From Candidatus Omnitrophota bacterium (lineage in GTDB: Bacteria; Hinthialibacterota; Hinthialibacteria; Hinthialibacterales; Hinthialibacteraceae), in assembly GCA_040755155.1 (NCBI GenBank), contig JBFMBP010000155.1, positions 1 through 43,516 on the forward strand: a stretch of 43,516 nucleotides of DNA, in the 5' to 3' direction. Position numbers and translations under genes: made by a program. Below are positions 34,354 through 43,479 of the stretch, one piece after another; position 1 is the stretch's first letter, and each line of letters starts with the position of its first letter. A model generated the notes under the pieces. That model saw only the letters and a program-made list of their open reading frames with translations, was not told the DNA's origin and did not search any database.

Positions 34354-34905
34354 ATGGACGAATTATGCCGTCGATACCAAGAAAACTGCGGAGACGCCGA
34401 TATGCCGGAGGAACTGGCCAACCACGGCGCGTCGTGCGAAAAATGCCTGGCGTTTTGTCAGCGGCAAGAAGCATTGGCTAAGGTCTTGCCGTCGTGGAAA
34501 ACGCCCGCCTTTTCCGAAGATTTCACCCTCGGCGTCATGTCGCGTCTGGCGGAGGAGCGCGCGCCGCGCCGCGTTCGCGATTGGCTGCGCGGTTTATTTT
34601 CGGCCCGGTTAACGGCGCCGGTTCCCGCCGTCGCTCTCGCCAGCCTTCTGCTCGTCGCATCTTTGGGATTAAACCTGTTCTTCTGGACTAATTCCGGAAC
34701 GGATAAGACGAACATTTTGATCGCGCCTGGGGGGGTCTCCACGATTCCCAACGCCATACCCGCTTCCGGTCCCTATTCGCTATTTCCGCGAGAATGGAAT
34801 GCGGCGGGCGCATTTTTACTCATTCCAATGGTGGATATCGACCTGTTGAACTCCGAAAAAGAATGGCTCGTTCACCCGACCGTCAAACCATCGAACAAAA
34901 TATAA
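34354..34905 (+). CDS. Membrane-bound zinc-binding anti-sigma factor
   Basis: A 183-residue protein; the ATG at 34354 follows AAGGGG, chosen over a frame that would translate the repeat array. The N-terminus carries HGASCEKC, the H-x3-C-x2-C zinc motif of ZAS anti-sigma domains. A single membrane segment (about 85-107, VALASLLLVASLGLNLFFW) is followed by a periplasmic tail. It should hold the preceding ECF sigma inactive at the membrane until a signal releases it. The pairing rests on adjacency. Confidence 0.8.
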   Translation: MDELCRRYQENCGDADMPEELANHGASCEKCLAFCQRQEALAKVLPSWKTPAFSEDFTLGVMSRLAEERAPRRVRDWLRGLFSARLTAPVPAVALASLLLVASLGLNLFFWTNSGTDKTNILIAPGGVSTIPNAIPASGPYSLFPREWNAAGAFLLIPMVDIDLLNSEKEWLVHPTVKPSNKI

Positions 34906-34925
34906 CGAAACAAGGAGAAAGAGAA

Positions 34926-36359
34926 ATGAAAAGGTCTGTTTATAAAATAAGTTCATTATTGATAATAGCGATTTTTTCCGCAACGGTTTGGGCGGAAGAC
35001 GCCGCCTTGAGGGCGAAAGTGGAGGCGTTATACGCCAGCTACAAACAAGCGATCGAAGCCAAGGACGTCGACGCCGTCATGGCGAATTATTCTTATGATT
35101 ATCTTGCGATTTTCATGGGCATCCCTAAGGAATCGCAGCGAGATATGATCAAGGGTCTTTTTAATCTATGCCAAGGCGATATTCGGTGGTCGGCTAAAAT
35201 CGAATCGGTCGAGCAGAAAGGCGATTATATCAAGGTCGTATCCAATATCCTGCTCGAAGAGAAAAAAGACGCGAAATGGACGCCGATTTCCAAAAATGCG
35301 TACGTGGAATTCCTGTCGGAGGAAAAAGGCGCGCTCAAGATCCGGTCCAACGCCGCTATTAATAAAGAGCGGTTGAAATGGATCGACGGCAATCAATACA
35401 AAGATGGAAACACTGGCGTTTCGTTGACGGCGCCGAAAGATTGGACCATCATTCCTATGATCGTCCCCAATATGAATGACGGCGTGGCCGTCATCGCTCC
35501 CGACGCCGTCTGCGTCGGCGTACTGGGGATGTTGGAGTTACCGGGAAACATTGGAGGAAAAGAAGCGGTGGAGGGGGATGACGCCGCCGCGAAACGGTTG
35601 GCGGGCGATTCCTACAAATTGTTCCAATCCGGTCCGCGAACGGTCGGCGGCGCGGAAGGATACGAGAGCGTAAGCCAATTTCAATTGGTAGTCGATAAAG
35701 CCGTATTCCCCGAACGGAAGCGATGGCGTGTTTATTTCAAATCGGGTGGATTGCTTTACATATTCAATTTCGACGCCTTCCCGCCGGATCGATGGGAAAA
35801 AGTGAAGCCGGGATTCGAATCCATCCTCAATTCCTTCGCTCTCTCCGCCGACGCCAAGGCTAACGCCGCGAACCGGCTGCGGGAAAAAAAGGCGGGCGGC
35901 GAAGTAACGGGACGCATCTATACCAACCGCGAATACGGCTGCCAAATCGCCGTGCCTGAAGGGTGGAAACAAAAACCGACGACGTTGGGAGATGCGTATC
36001 TTTTCACGGTGGAAATGGCTCCGCCGCAAGGGAAAAGCCTAGTTCGCTTTTTAGCCGTGGACACGAAAGGCAAACTTGGTTTGGACGATCTCGTGAAAGG
36101 CGATATCGAAACGATTAAGATATTGACGAAAGATTTTACCAGCGAACCCACGCAGGATATTCAAGTTGGATCCCTCAAAGGCAAGACATACAACATTCAA
36201 TTCTCCTTGGAAGGATTGGGAACCGTGAAACGGAAATGCGCTATGTTCATCGTCAAGAATATCGCCTATTTCATTATCTGCGACGCTAATCCTCCAGCGG
36301 AATATCCGACGTTGGAATCTAAATTTAATGAGATTATCGAATCGTTGACCATCAATTGA
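34926..36359 (+). CDS. Secreted protein with NTF2-like domain and PsbP/LpqN-like repeats
   Basis: A 477-residue protein with ACAAGGAG before its ATG and a signal peptide ending near AVWAED (SLLIIAIFSATVWA). Residues of about 25-150 resemble an NTF2/SnoaL-type fold (VEALYASYKQAIEAKDVDAVMANYSYDYLAIF). Two later segments, each beginning with a Y-x(4)-GVSLTAPKDW or YGCQIAVPEGW motif, look like PsbP/DUF1795-like domains that occur in secreted lipoproteins. Function unknown. It follows the sigma/anti-sigma pair closely, so it may be the first target or part of the stress signal path. Confidence 0.6.
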   Translation: MKRSVYKISSLLIIAIFSATVWAEDAALRAKVEALYASYKQAIEAKDVDAVMANYSYDYLAIFMGIPKESQRDMIKGLFNLCQGDIRWSAKIESVEQKGDYIKVVSNILLEEKKDAKWTPISKNAYVEFLSEEKGALKIRSNAAINKERLKWIDGNQYKDGNTGVSLTAPKDWTIIPMIVPNMNDGVAVIAPDAVCVGVLGMLELPGNIGGKEAVEGDDAAAKRLAGDSYKLFQSGPRTVGGAEGYESVSQFQLVVDKAVFPERKRWRVYFKSGGLLYIFNFDAFPPDRWEKVKPGFESILNSFALSADAKANAANRLREKKAGGEVTGRIYTNREYGCQIAVPEGWKQKPTTLGDAYLFTVEMAPPQGKSLVRFLAVDTKGKLGLDDLVKGDIETIKILTKDFTSEPTQDIQVGSLKGKTYNIQFSLEGLGTVKRKCAMFIVKNIAYFIICDANPPAEYPTLESKFNEIIESLTIN

Positions 36360-36372
36360 GGCGAAAGGAAAT

Positions 36373-36403
36373 GCAGGGGCGGCCGCGGAAAGGCCGCCCC
36401 TGC
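36373..36403 (+). other. Perfect GC-rich stem-loop after secreted-protein gene
   Basis: Arms GCAGGGGCGGCC and GGCCGCCCCTGC pair over 12 bp with a 7-base loop, 13 bases after the upstream stop codon. No T-run follows, so it may be a transcript-end stabiliser or a dispersed palindromic repeat. Confidence 0.6.
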
Positions 36404-36451
36404 GGAATCATAAAATTTCAATAATCGATTGAAAAAAAATCGAGGCATAAG

Positions 36452-37360
36452 ATGGAAGCGGCGATCGTCATAGAAAACGTCACAAAGCGATTCCGGCATA
36501 CCGTCGCGTTGGATCAGGTGAGTTTTTCGATCCCGCGAGGCGAAATCTTCGGTCTTCTCGGTCCCAACGGGGCCGGGAAGACTACCCTTATGAGAATTCT
36601 CGTCGGCATTTTGGGAGCAGATGAAGGACGCATCCTATTCCGCGGAGAAAGCGACAAGCCCTTGAAACACCGTCTCGGCTATTTGCCGGAAGAACGTGGG
36701 CTTTATCAAAAAATGAAAGTGATGAAATTCCTTCTGTATTGCGCTTCCATCAAGGGCGTCGGCAAGAAAGAAGCCTTGCGCCGGATTGATAAAGGCTTGG
36801 CTCGGCTCAACCTGCCAGGCGTAGAGAACCAAAAGATCGAAGAATTGTCTAAAGGCAACCAACAGCGGATTCAGTTGCTTATTACTCTCCTGCATGAACC
36901 AGACCTCTTGATCCTGGACGAACCTTTTTCCGGCCTCGATCCCGTCGGTTCCGACCTGATGAAGCAAATCTTGATCGAGGAAGCGGAGCGGGGCGCGGCG
37001 GTGATGATCTCCACGCATAACATGGAAACCGCGGAGCAATTATGCCGCCAAATCGCCTTGATCCATCGCGGACGCCTCCTTCTCTCCGGTTTGCTTTCTC
37101 GCATCAAGCAGGAACAAGGCCAAGGCGAATTGATCGTGAATTATCAAGGCGATTCTCATCAAGCGGAAAACCTTGAGGGCGTCGTCCTAGAGTCCGCCGA
37201 AGATCATTGCCTGCGCTTGCGCTTGGCGCCGGAAGCTTCTACGCCGCAAATCGTCAGAGCCTTGTCCAACCAGCTAGACGTATTCAGCGTAACGCGCCGC
37301 GAGCCGTCGTTGCACGATATCTTCGTGCAACTCGTAGGGGGAGAGGAGAAAATATCATGA
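36452..37360 (+). CDS. ABC transporter ATP-binding protein, NatA-like
   Basis: A 302-residue ABC ATPase: Walker A GPNGAGKTT, Q-loop-equivalent GYLPEERGLY, signature LSKGNQQR, Walker B LLILDEPFSGLDP, and the switch H in STHNMETAE. The C-terminal 80 residues match the DUF4162-type extension of NatA-like exporters. Signature glycine is followed by N rather than Q, as in this subfamily. Its stop overlaps the permease start (ATGA), so the pair forms a transporter; substrate unknown (sodium, drugs or a peptide are possibilities). Confidence 0.9.
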   Translation: MEAAIVIENVTKRFRHTVALDQVSFSIPRGEIFGLLGPNGAGKTTLMRILVGILGADEGRILFRGESDKPLKHRLGYLPEERGLYQKMKVMKFLLYCASIKGVGKKEALRRIDKGLARLNLPGVENQKIEELSKGNQQRIQLLITLLHEPDLLILDEPFSGLDPVGSDLMKQILIEEAERGAAVMISTHNMETAEQLCRQIALIHRGRLLLSGLLSRIKQEQGQGELIVNYQGDSHQAENLEGVVLESAEDHCLRLRLAPEASTPQIVRALSNQLDVFSVTRREPSLHDIFVQLVGGEEKIS

Positions 37361-38688
37361 ACATGAGTATGCGCAACATCATTCTCGTCGCCAAACGCGA
37401 ATTGGGAGAAATTATTGGAACGAAGGGATTTCTCTTAATGTTGTTTTTGCCGATGGCGATGTTGTTTCTCATGGGCGCCTTGATTCCATTAGCAGACAAA
37501 ATGATGCGCAAAGCTAACGCAACGCGGACGCAATCCTATCGCATCGGCATCATCGGCTCCACTCCGGAAATCGTCAAAGCATGGCGCGAGAAAATTCTGG
37601 ATCGCAAACTGGCCAACGGGCTTCCTATGTTCGAATTAATTCCTCTCTCATCCCTCACTCTTCCCAAAGAAGCGCTGGAAGCGAGCGCCAAAAGCAAAGT
37701 GCGGGGCAAGGAATGGGACGCCTATGCTATGATTCAAGGCGACATCCTCGAACAAGGACGCTGCGACTTCAACAGTATGCGCGGCTTCGATATGCGGTTG
37801 ACGGGCGATTTATCGCGCGCCTTGGCCGACGTGACGCGGAAGGAGCGATTGAAGGCGGAAGGATTGGATCCGGCGCGCATCGACCATCTTACGCGCTGGA
37901 TCAATTGGAACGAGTACGAACTATCGCCTGCGCCGGCGGCGGATGGAAAAGGCGGCGATAAAAGCCGCGCCGGTTTCGATAAGTTGTTCATTCCCGCTTT
38001 AGTATGCATCATGCTGATGTTCTTCTTGACCTTCGCCACCACCCAGCGCATGTTGCGCACCATCGTGGAGGAGAAAACATCGCGCGTCGTCGAGGTGCTG
38101 CTTTCCTCGCTCTCTTCCACCGAACTCTTGGCGGGAAAGGTTTTCGGCTATTACTTGATTGGTTTAATTCAATTCGCGGTTTGGGTGGGATTCGGCCTCG
38201 CCGCGTTATATTATAAGCAAATTCCTATCGCCAATTATGTTCCTGCCGGTTATTTCTTTCATTTCCTCATCTTTCTCACTACAGGATATCTCTTTTACGC
38301 CGCCGTATTCGCCGCCATTGGAGCGGTTGTTGGCGACGAGACGGAATCGCAGCAACTCCAAGGAGTGGCGACGATCGTCATCGTCATTCCCTTGATGTTC
38401 AACATCGTACTGATTACTCAGCCGAATTGGTGGCCGGTGCGGCTGCTCAGCTTCGTGCCATTCTTCTCGCCCACCGTCATGGCGGTGCGGATGGTGGTTG
38501 TTTCCATTCCCTGGTGGGAAATGTTGGCGATCGCTTCAACTACTTTATTATTCGCCATAGCGGGGATTGGCTTAGCGGCGCGCTTTTTTCGGATTGGCGT
38601 ATTAATGACAGGCAAACGGCCTTCCCTCAAGGAATTATGGCGATGGTGTTGGCTGCGGGAAGATCAAAGCGTTGTGGAAAACGAATAG
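37357..38688 (+). CDS. ABC-2 type permease, NatB-like
   Basis: A 443-residue membrane protein. One membrane segment lies near residues 22-42 (FLLMLFLPMAMLFLMGALIPL). A large extracytoplasmic domain of about 170 residues precedes five membrane segments with the conserved EEKTSRVVEVLLSS motif before them. This is the NatB/ABC-2 layout. GGAGGAGA upstream and an overlapping start with the ATPase gene support one transcript. It exports an unknown substrate through the cytoplasmic membrane. Confidence 0.85.
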   Translation: MNMSMRNIILVAKRELGEIIGTKGFLLMLFLPMAMLFLMGALIPLADKMMRKANATRTQSYRIGIIGSTPEIVKAWREKILDRKLANGLPMFELIPLSSLTLPKEALEASAKSKVRGKEWDAYAMIQGDILEQGRCDFNSMRGFDMRLTGDLSRALADVTRKERLKAEGLDPARIDHLTRWINWNEYELSPAPAADGKGGDKSRAGFDKLFIPALVCIMLMFFLTFATTQRMLRTIVEEKTSRVVEVLLSSLSSTELLAGKVFGYYLIGLIQFAVWVGFGLAALYYKQIPIANYVPAGYFFHFLIFLTTGYLFYAAVFAAIGAVVGDETESQQLQGVATIVIVIPLMFNIVLITQPNWWPVRLLSFVPFFSPTVMAVRMVVVSIPWWEMLAIASTTLLFAIAGIGLAARFFRIGVLMTGKRPSLKELWRWCWLREDQSVVENE

Positions 38689-38704
38689 AATCGAGGCGAT
38701 GAAC

Positions 38705-39457
38705 ATGCGTTCGAATCTCCGGAATTTTTGCAAAATGAAAATAATCGTTTTGGCGGGAATCGCCTTGTTCTGCTTCGCTCGCGCCGGTTTTTGTCAGGAC
38801 GTTTCGCTGAAAGAAGGCGAAGCCATCATCGAAACATTGGATGGCATGATCTTGGCGGGAAATATTGAAGAGAGTACAAGCGGCGAAGCGGCGCTGCGGA
38901 CAGAATACGGATTGCTGCAAATCCCATTGAACTGCATTCGCCGCGTCAATGGCGACCGCTACGATCCCGCTATCGGCATCGTGCGGGAACAATCCATCGC
39001 CATCGAATCAGACGGAGACGTAGTCTTCGAATCCATCGTTCCCATTTCCAGCCGTTCGCAAGACGGCTACGTCAATATTCTCATTGAGGGAAACGTTTTG
39101 GACATCAAGGACCTCAACGACCATTCCTTGCCTTTCATGGGCCGCCAATTCAGCGGCTTTACGCGCTGCGCCGTTCAAGTTCCATCCTATCGCCTATCCG
39201 CGCTGCTCGTGCGATCGTTAATCAAAAAGGGCGCATTGGCTGACAACGATAACATTCGTTACGCCTATCAATACATTCCCCAAACCAACCAAAATTACCG
39301 GCTGAGGCTTACGCTCCCGCCCAATAGCCTTCAAGTAGAAGCGGCCCCCGAATTCGTGCGCGACGCTTCGGGAGCGTTGATATGGGAGCGTTCCTTGAAA
39401 CGGCAAGAGAAAACCGATTTCGAAGTATCTTTTTGTTTGCCTCCCAGCCAACCATAG
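38705..39457 (+). CDS. Exported protein, function unknown
   Basis: A 250-residue protein with a signal peptide (MKIIVLAGIALFCFARAGFC, cleavage near FCQD). ATG 38705 is well spaced from GAGG; ATG 38699 or the internal MKII are alternatives. Residues of about 35-90 contain a small beta unit (EAIIETLDGMILAGNIEES, then TEYGLLQIPLNCIRRV), a pattern seen in planctomycete-like exported proteins that respond to a cell-surface context. The middle part is also beta-rich. It follows the NatAB-like permease gene by 16 bases, so it may be a periplasmic accessory. No family assigned. Confidence 0.6.
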   Translation: MRSNLRNFCKMKIIVLAGIALFCFARAGFCQDVSLKEGEAIIETLDGMILAGNIEESTSGEAALRTEYGLLQIPLNCIRRVNGDRYDPAIGIVREQSIAIESDGDVVFESIVPISSRSQDGYVNILIEGNVLDIKDLNDHSLPFMGRQFSGFTRCAVQVPSYRLSALLVRSLIKKGALADNDNIRYAYQYIPQTNQNYRLRLTLPPNSLQVEAAPEFVRDASGALIWERSLKRQEKTDFEVSFCLPPSQP

Positions 39458-39553
39458 TTATGTAGTTGTGTAGGGTTGACTCAAAGCGAAGCGTAGCCCA
39501 CCATTTTCCCTTAATCCCTTTCTGGACATAGCGCAAAAAAATCTCTCTAACCG

Positions 39554-39582
39554 TTTGCATCGGATTTTTTTTGCGCTATAAT
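39554..39582 (+). promoter_or_regulatory. Sigma-70 type promoter of tetR-hlyD-ABC operon
   Basis: A -10 box TATAAT (39577-39582) is preceded at 17 bp by TTTGCA (39554-39559), a 4/6 match to -35. It lies just upstream of the TetR gene and of the operator palindrome. Confidence 0.7.
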
Positions 39583-39584
39583 GC

Positions 39585-39600
39585 AAGTAAGCGCTTGCTT
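39585..39600. promoter_or_regulatory. TetR-family operator palindrome
   Basis: AAGTAAGCGCTTGCTT is a 16-bp inverted repeat with one mismatch, similar to known TetR/AcrR operators centred on AGCGCT. It begins two bases after the -10 box, so the repressor would block transcription start of its own operon. Confidence 0.72.
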
Positions 39601-39618
39601 TATAAAAGGAGCATGAAT

Positions 39619-40218
39619 ATGGATGCAAATCAAACGCACGAACGCATTCTCCAGGCGGCTTTGAAAGTATTCAGCCAATCCGGCTACAAGGGCGCATCGA
39701 CGCGCGCCATCGCCAAGGAAGCGGGAGTCAACGAAGTTACGCTCTTCCGGCATTTCGGAAACAAGCAGAGCCTCTTCGCCGAGATGATCGAAAACTATTC
39801 CACCATCCCCTATATCAAGGCGGCGCGGGAAAATGGCGGAAAATCCCTAGAAAACCGCATCTCCCGCCTTGGAGTACAGGTCATAAAAGTTTTGGAGGAA
39901 CGGCGGGATTTATTGTCCGTTCTCCTTTCCGACGGCGCCCGGCTTAAAAACCAAGGCGAAGATTTGCTGCGAGGAGGGCCAGGAAGAGTATTGGAACATT
40001 TGATTTTATGGTTTCGCGAGGCGAGAAAGGCGGGAGAGATCAGAAAGATCGAACCGGAAGCGGCGGCGCGGGTTTTTATGGGCATCTTTTTCTTTTATAT
40101 GATCTTTCAAAAAATATTGCCGGGAGAAAAATTTTTCCCCGTGAATGAGAAAGCGATGGTTGGCGAATTCGTTGAAATACTGCTGCGAGGCATTTTGCCA
40201 TTGGAGAAAAGAACATGA
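39619..40218 (+). CDS. TetR/AcrR-family repressor, CecR-like
   Basis: A 199-residue repressor; ATG 39619 has proper spacing from AAGGAG, whereas the ATG at 39613 is too close. The HTH is typical: ERILQAALKVFSQSGYKGASTRAIAKEAGVNEVTLFRHFGNKQSLF. The C-terminal ligand domain is variable. It starts the operon with an HlyD protein, an ABC ATPase and an ABC-2 permease, as CecR does before YbhG/F/S/R. Autoregulation through the adjacent palindrome is likely. Confidence 0.9.
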   Translation: MDANQTHERILQAALKVFSQSGYKGASTRAIAKEAGVNEVTLFRHFGNKQSLFAEMIENYSTIPYIKAARENGGKSLENRISRLGVQVIKVLEERRDLLSVLLSDGARLKNQGEDLLRGGPGRVLEHLILWFREARKAGEIRKIEPEAAARVFMGIFFFYMIFQKILPGEKFFPVNEKAMVGEFVEILLRGILPLEKRT

Positions 40219-41354
40219 AGCGTTTAATCCCTCTAGCGATTATCGCCGCGCTCCTCGGCGCCTGGTGGCGGCATGAAAGCCTTCGTTCCGAATCGGCGCA
40301 ATACTCGGGAACCGTCGAAGCGGAAGATGCGGCGTTAGGGTCGAAAGTCGGCGGCCGCGTCGTTTCCGTTCCGGCTAAGGAAGGCGACGCCGCCAAAACG
40401 GGGGATGTTCTCGTGCGGCTCGAACGCAATGCGTTGGAAGCTCGCGTCAAAGAAGCGGAAGCGGAGCTGGAACGCTCGCGGCAGCAGCTGCTCGAACTCG
40501 AACGGGGCAGCCGCCCGCAGGAGATCCAGCAAGCCAAGGCATTACTGGAGGAAGCGCGTTCGAATCTACTGCTCATGCAAAACGGATCGCGCCAGGAAGA
40601 CATCCGCGCCGCCCAGGCCAACGTGGATGCAGCGAAAGCGGAGATCGAACTCGCTGCTTTGACGGAGAAGCGCCAAGTGGAATTATTCGCCAAGAAAAAC
40701 ACTAGCGAGGAAAATCTCGACCGCGCCCGCAAGGAACTGCGCGTCGCCCAAAACCGGCTGCGGGCGGCGCAAGCGGAACTGGATCGGCTGCTAAGCGGCT
40801 TCCGTACGGAAGAGATACAACAAGCGCAGGCGAAAGTGAATGCGGCATCCGCCGCGCTGACGTTGATGGAGGAAGGTGAGCGGGAAGAAACGATAGCTCA
40901 GGCCAAGGCGGATGCGATGCGCTTGGAATCGGCGCTGCAGCGCGCCCGCATCGACCTGCAGGAAGCGGATATCCTCGCGCCGTCGGAAGGCGTGGTGGAA
41001 ACATGCCGCTTGCAACCCGGCGACTTGCTTTCGCCCAATCAGACGGCGTTGACCATGATTCTCTATCAACCGTTATGGATTCGGATTTACGTTCCCGAAA
41101 GCCGCTTAGGACAATTTTCCGTAGGGGAAGAATTGGAATTGACAGCGGCTTCTTTTCCCGGACAACGATTCAAAGGCCGCATCGCCCAGGTCAATCGCCG
41201 CGCCGAATATACGCCGCGCAACGTGCAGACGCCGGATACGCGGGACGATCTGGTTTTCGGCGTGAAGATCGATATCGAAGATTCGAAACGTCTGTTGCGG
41301 CCCGGCATGGTCGCCGACGTTTTTCCAATGTCTAAAAATGAGGTTGCGCCATGA
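40215..41354 (+). CDS. HlyD/YbhG-like membrane fusion protein
   Basis: A 379-residue periplasmic adaptor anchored by one N-terminal membrane segment (IPLAIIAALLGAWW). The lipoyl half-motif (SKVGGRVVSVPAKEGDAAKTGDVLVRL) is followed by a long coiled coil of repeated E/A/Q-rich segments (two SR-PQEIQQA and SRQEDIRAAQ type turns), then the second half-motif (ILAPSEGVVETCRLQPGDLLSPNQ) and a beta-barrel end. It overlaps tetR and the ATPase gene by four bases each. It should link the ABC exporter to an outer-membrane channel. Confidence 0.9.
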   Translation: MKRLIPLAIIAALLGAWWRHESLRSESAQYSGTVEAEDAALGSKVGGRVVSVPAKEGDAAKTGDVLVRLERNALEARVKEAEAELERSRQQLLELERGSRPQEIQQAKALLEEARSNLLLMQNGSRQEDIRAAQANVDAAKAEIELAALTEKRQVELFAKKNTSEENLDRARKELRVAQNRLRAAQAELDRLLSGFRTEEIQQAQAKVNAASAALTLMEEGEREETIAQAKADAMRLESALQRARIDLQEADILAPSEGVVETCRLQPGDLLSPNQTALTMILYQPLWIRIYVPESRLGQFSVGEELELTAASFPGQRFKGRIAQVNRRAEYTPRNVQTPDTRDDLVFGVKIDIEDSKRLLRPGMVADVFPMSKNEVAP

Positions 41355-42301
41355 AGCCCGTTATCGAAGTGGACAATCTAACCAAGCGTTTCGGCCATTT
41401 TACGGCGGTGGACCGCGTCAGTTTCAGCGTCCCGCGCGGAGACATCTTCGGTTTTCTCGGCCCCAACGGTTCAGGGAAATCGACGGTCATCCGTATGCTT
41501 TGCGGGCTGCTCTCTCCCACGGATGGCGACGCGAGATTGTTGGATTTCAGCGTGAATGACAATCCCGCCGAGATCAAAAAACATATCGGGTACATGTCCC
41601 AACATTTTAGCCTCTACCGAGATTTGACCGTACGCGAAAATATGCGCTTCTTCGGGCGTCTTTACGGATTATCCTGGCCGAAAATCGACGAACGCCAGAA
41701 GGTCCTTTGCGATTACCTGGGACTGACAGACTATCTGAATCGGCAGGCAGGGATTCTTTCGGGAGGCTGGAAGCAGCGGCTGGCGCTGGCTTCGGCGTTG
41801 ATGCACGAGCCGGAAATCGTCTTTCTAGACGAACCGACGGCGGGAATCGATCCTGTGGCGCGGCGGGAATTGTGGGACCTTCTGTTCGATCTTTCCGCTA
41901 ACGGCATCACGTTTTTCGTCACCACGCATTACATGGACGAAGCGGAGCGTTGCACGCAAGTCGCTTACATCTATCTTTCAAAACTGATCGCCTGCGGCGA
42001 ACCATCCGCGTTGAAACTCAATCCTGAAGTAACGCCGGAAGGCTGCCGGCGCCTGGAAATTTCGGCGCAGCCGGTAACGCGGCTTTTAGAACGCTTCCGC
42101 CGCCATCCCCAAGTCCGATCCGCAACGATCTTCGGAGAGGCGGCGCACGTAGTAGTAGAAGAGTCGTTTGACGAAAACGCCGCCGCGAATTATGCGCGGG
42201 AAGAAGGTTTTCCCAGCGCAGATATAAGAGAAGTGTCGCCGACGCTAGAGGATGTTTTCGTTTCCTTGACGCTGGCGGAAGAAAGGAGGCGGCGATCATG
42301 A
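41351..42301 (+). CDS. ABC transporter ATP-binding protein, YbhF-like single domain
   Basis: A 316-residue ATPase with Walker A GPNGSGKST, Q-loop GYMSQHFSLYRDLTV, signature LSGGWKQR, Walker B IVFLDEPTAGIDP, and switch TTHYMDEAE. Signature has W where Q/E is usual, as in YbhF/RbbA relatives. E. coli YbhF has two fused ATPase domains; this one has one and would act as a homodimer. The C-terminal 80 residues are an extension common to ABC-2 exporters. Coupled to the flanking genes by ATGA overlaps. Confidence 0.92.
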   Translation: MKPVIEVDNLTKRFGHFTAVDRVSFSVPRGDIFGFLGPNGSGKSTVIRMLCGLLSPTDGDARLLDFSVNDNPAEIKKHIGYMSQHFSLYRDLTVRENMRFFGRLYGLSWPKIDERQKVLCDYLGLTDYLNRQAGILSGGWKQRLALASALMHEPEIVFLDEPTAGIDPVARRELWDLLFDLSANGITFFVTTHYMDEAERCTQVAYIYLSKLIACGEPSALKLNPEVTPEGCRRLEISAQPVTRLLERFRRHPQVRSATIFGEAAHVVVEESFDENAAANYAREEGFPSADIREVSPTLEDVFVSLTLAEERRRRS

Positions 42302-43419
42302 GAACGACAGGATGTCTCGCTATACTGCGTAAAGAAATCATCCACATGCTGCGCGATCCAGCGACGCTGATTTTTTCCATGCTGCCGCCGATCGTGCAAG
42401 TCATCGCCTTCGGCTTCGCCATCAATACGGACGTGCGCAATCTCTCGACGGTGGTTTACGATCAGGATGGACGCGAATCGAGCCGGGAGTTGATTCATTC
42501 GTTCGTTAACACGGGAACCTATAAGATTACGGGCTATGTCTCTTCGCATGAAGAATTGATGCGCAGCCTGATAGAAGGACGCTCCACCGTCGGCGTGGAG
42601 ATTCCGCCGGATTATACGGATCGTTATAAGCATGGGAAAAGCGCTTCCGTCGGGGTTTTTCTGGACGGGAGCAACAATACCATCGCGCTGCAAGCCATGT
42701 CCACGGCCAACGGCATCGGTTTGCAATCGTTGATGAAACAGTTGACGCAACTAACCGGCCAGGAAAATCCGGAACGGCCAATTGACATTCGTCCGCGCGT
42801 GTTGTTCAATCCCGACCTACTCTCCGCCGACTTTTTCGTGCCGGGAATCATCGGCGTGGCTATTCAACTTTCGTTGACGATGCTGGTCGCCTTCGCCATC
42901 GTGCGCGAGCGGGAGGTGGGAACGCTGGAGCAGCTCATGGTCAGTCCGGCAACGCGCCTGGCGCTGCTTTTGGGAAAACTGATTCCCTACGTTTTCCTGG
43001 CGTTTTTCCAGATGAGCGTTTTGATCATCGTCATGAACGCCGTATTCAACATCGAAATTCAAGGCGATGCGGGACTCCTATTCGCGTTGTCCGGCATTTT
43101 CGCGCTCGCTGTCGTCGGCATCGGCCTTCTCATCAGCACGGCGGCGAAGAACCAGGTTCAGGCCACCCAAATGGCGATAGCGACGCTGCTGCCATCGATC
43201 TTCTTTTCGGGATTCATCTACCCCCGCGATACCATGCCCTTCATTTTCTATGCATTCAGTTATCTTTTGCCATTGACGTATTTTCTCAATATTCTCCGGG
43301 GAATCGTTCTGCGAGGCGCGGGGATTGTAAATTTATTGCCATCGGTTATTCCCCTCTCGGTTATGGGAATATTGCTCTTTACGATGTCGGTGTTGAAATT
43401 CCATAAACGGTTGGATTGA
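42298..43419 (+). CDS. ABC-2 type permease, YbhS/YbhR-like
   Basis: A 373-residue permease with a first membrane segment at about residues 24-44 (LIFSMLPPIVQVIAFGFAI), a large extracytoplasmic domain, and five C-terminal segments beginning near residue 180. The EREVGTLEQLMVSP motif before a membrane segment is characteristic. E. coli has two permeases (YbhS, YbhR); only one is present before a repeat region begins, so a homodimer is likely unless a second gene lies beyond the window. Confidence 0.9.
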   Translation: MRTTGCLAILRKEIIHMLRDPATLIFSMLPPIVQVIAFGFAINTDVRNLSTVVYDQDGRESSRELIHSFVNTGTYKITGYVSSHEELMRSLIEGRSTVGVEIPPDYTDRYKHGKSASVGVFLDGSNNTIALQAMSTANGIGLQSLMKQLTQLTGQENPERPIDIRPRVLFNPDLLSADFFVPGIIGVAIQLSLTMLVAFAIVREREVGTLEQLMVSPATRLALLLGKLIPYVFLAFFQMSVLIIVMNAVFNIEIQGDAGLLFALSGIFALAVVGIGLLISTAAKNQVQATQMAIATLLPSIFFSGFIYPRDTMPFIFYAFSYLLPLTYFLNILRGIVLRGAGIVNLLPSVIPLSVMGILLFTMSVLKFHKRLD

Positions 43420-43428
43420 GAAAGGAAT

Positions 43429-43479
43429 GATGAGTGATAAGCTTCCTTACCGAGGAATTCGGCGATGGTAGAAAGAAAA
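43429..43479. repeat. Second copy of dispersed intergenic repeat
   Basis: Shares GATGAGT, CTTACCGAGGA and TCGGCGATGG.AGAAAGAAAA in the same order with 19696-19743, with small indels between blocks. The sequence continues in a GC-rich tail to the window edge. Confidence 0.65.
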
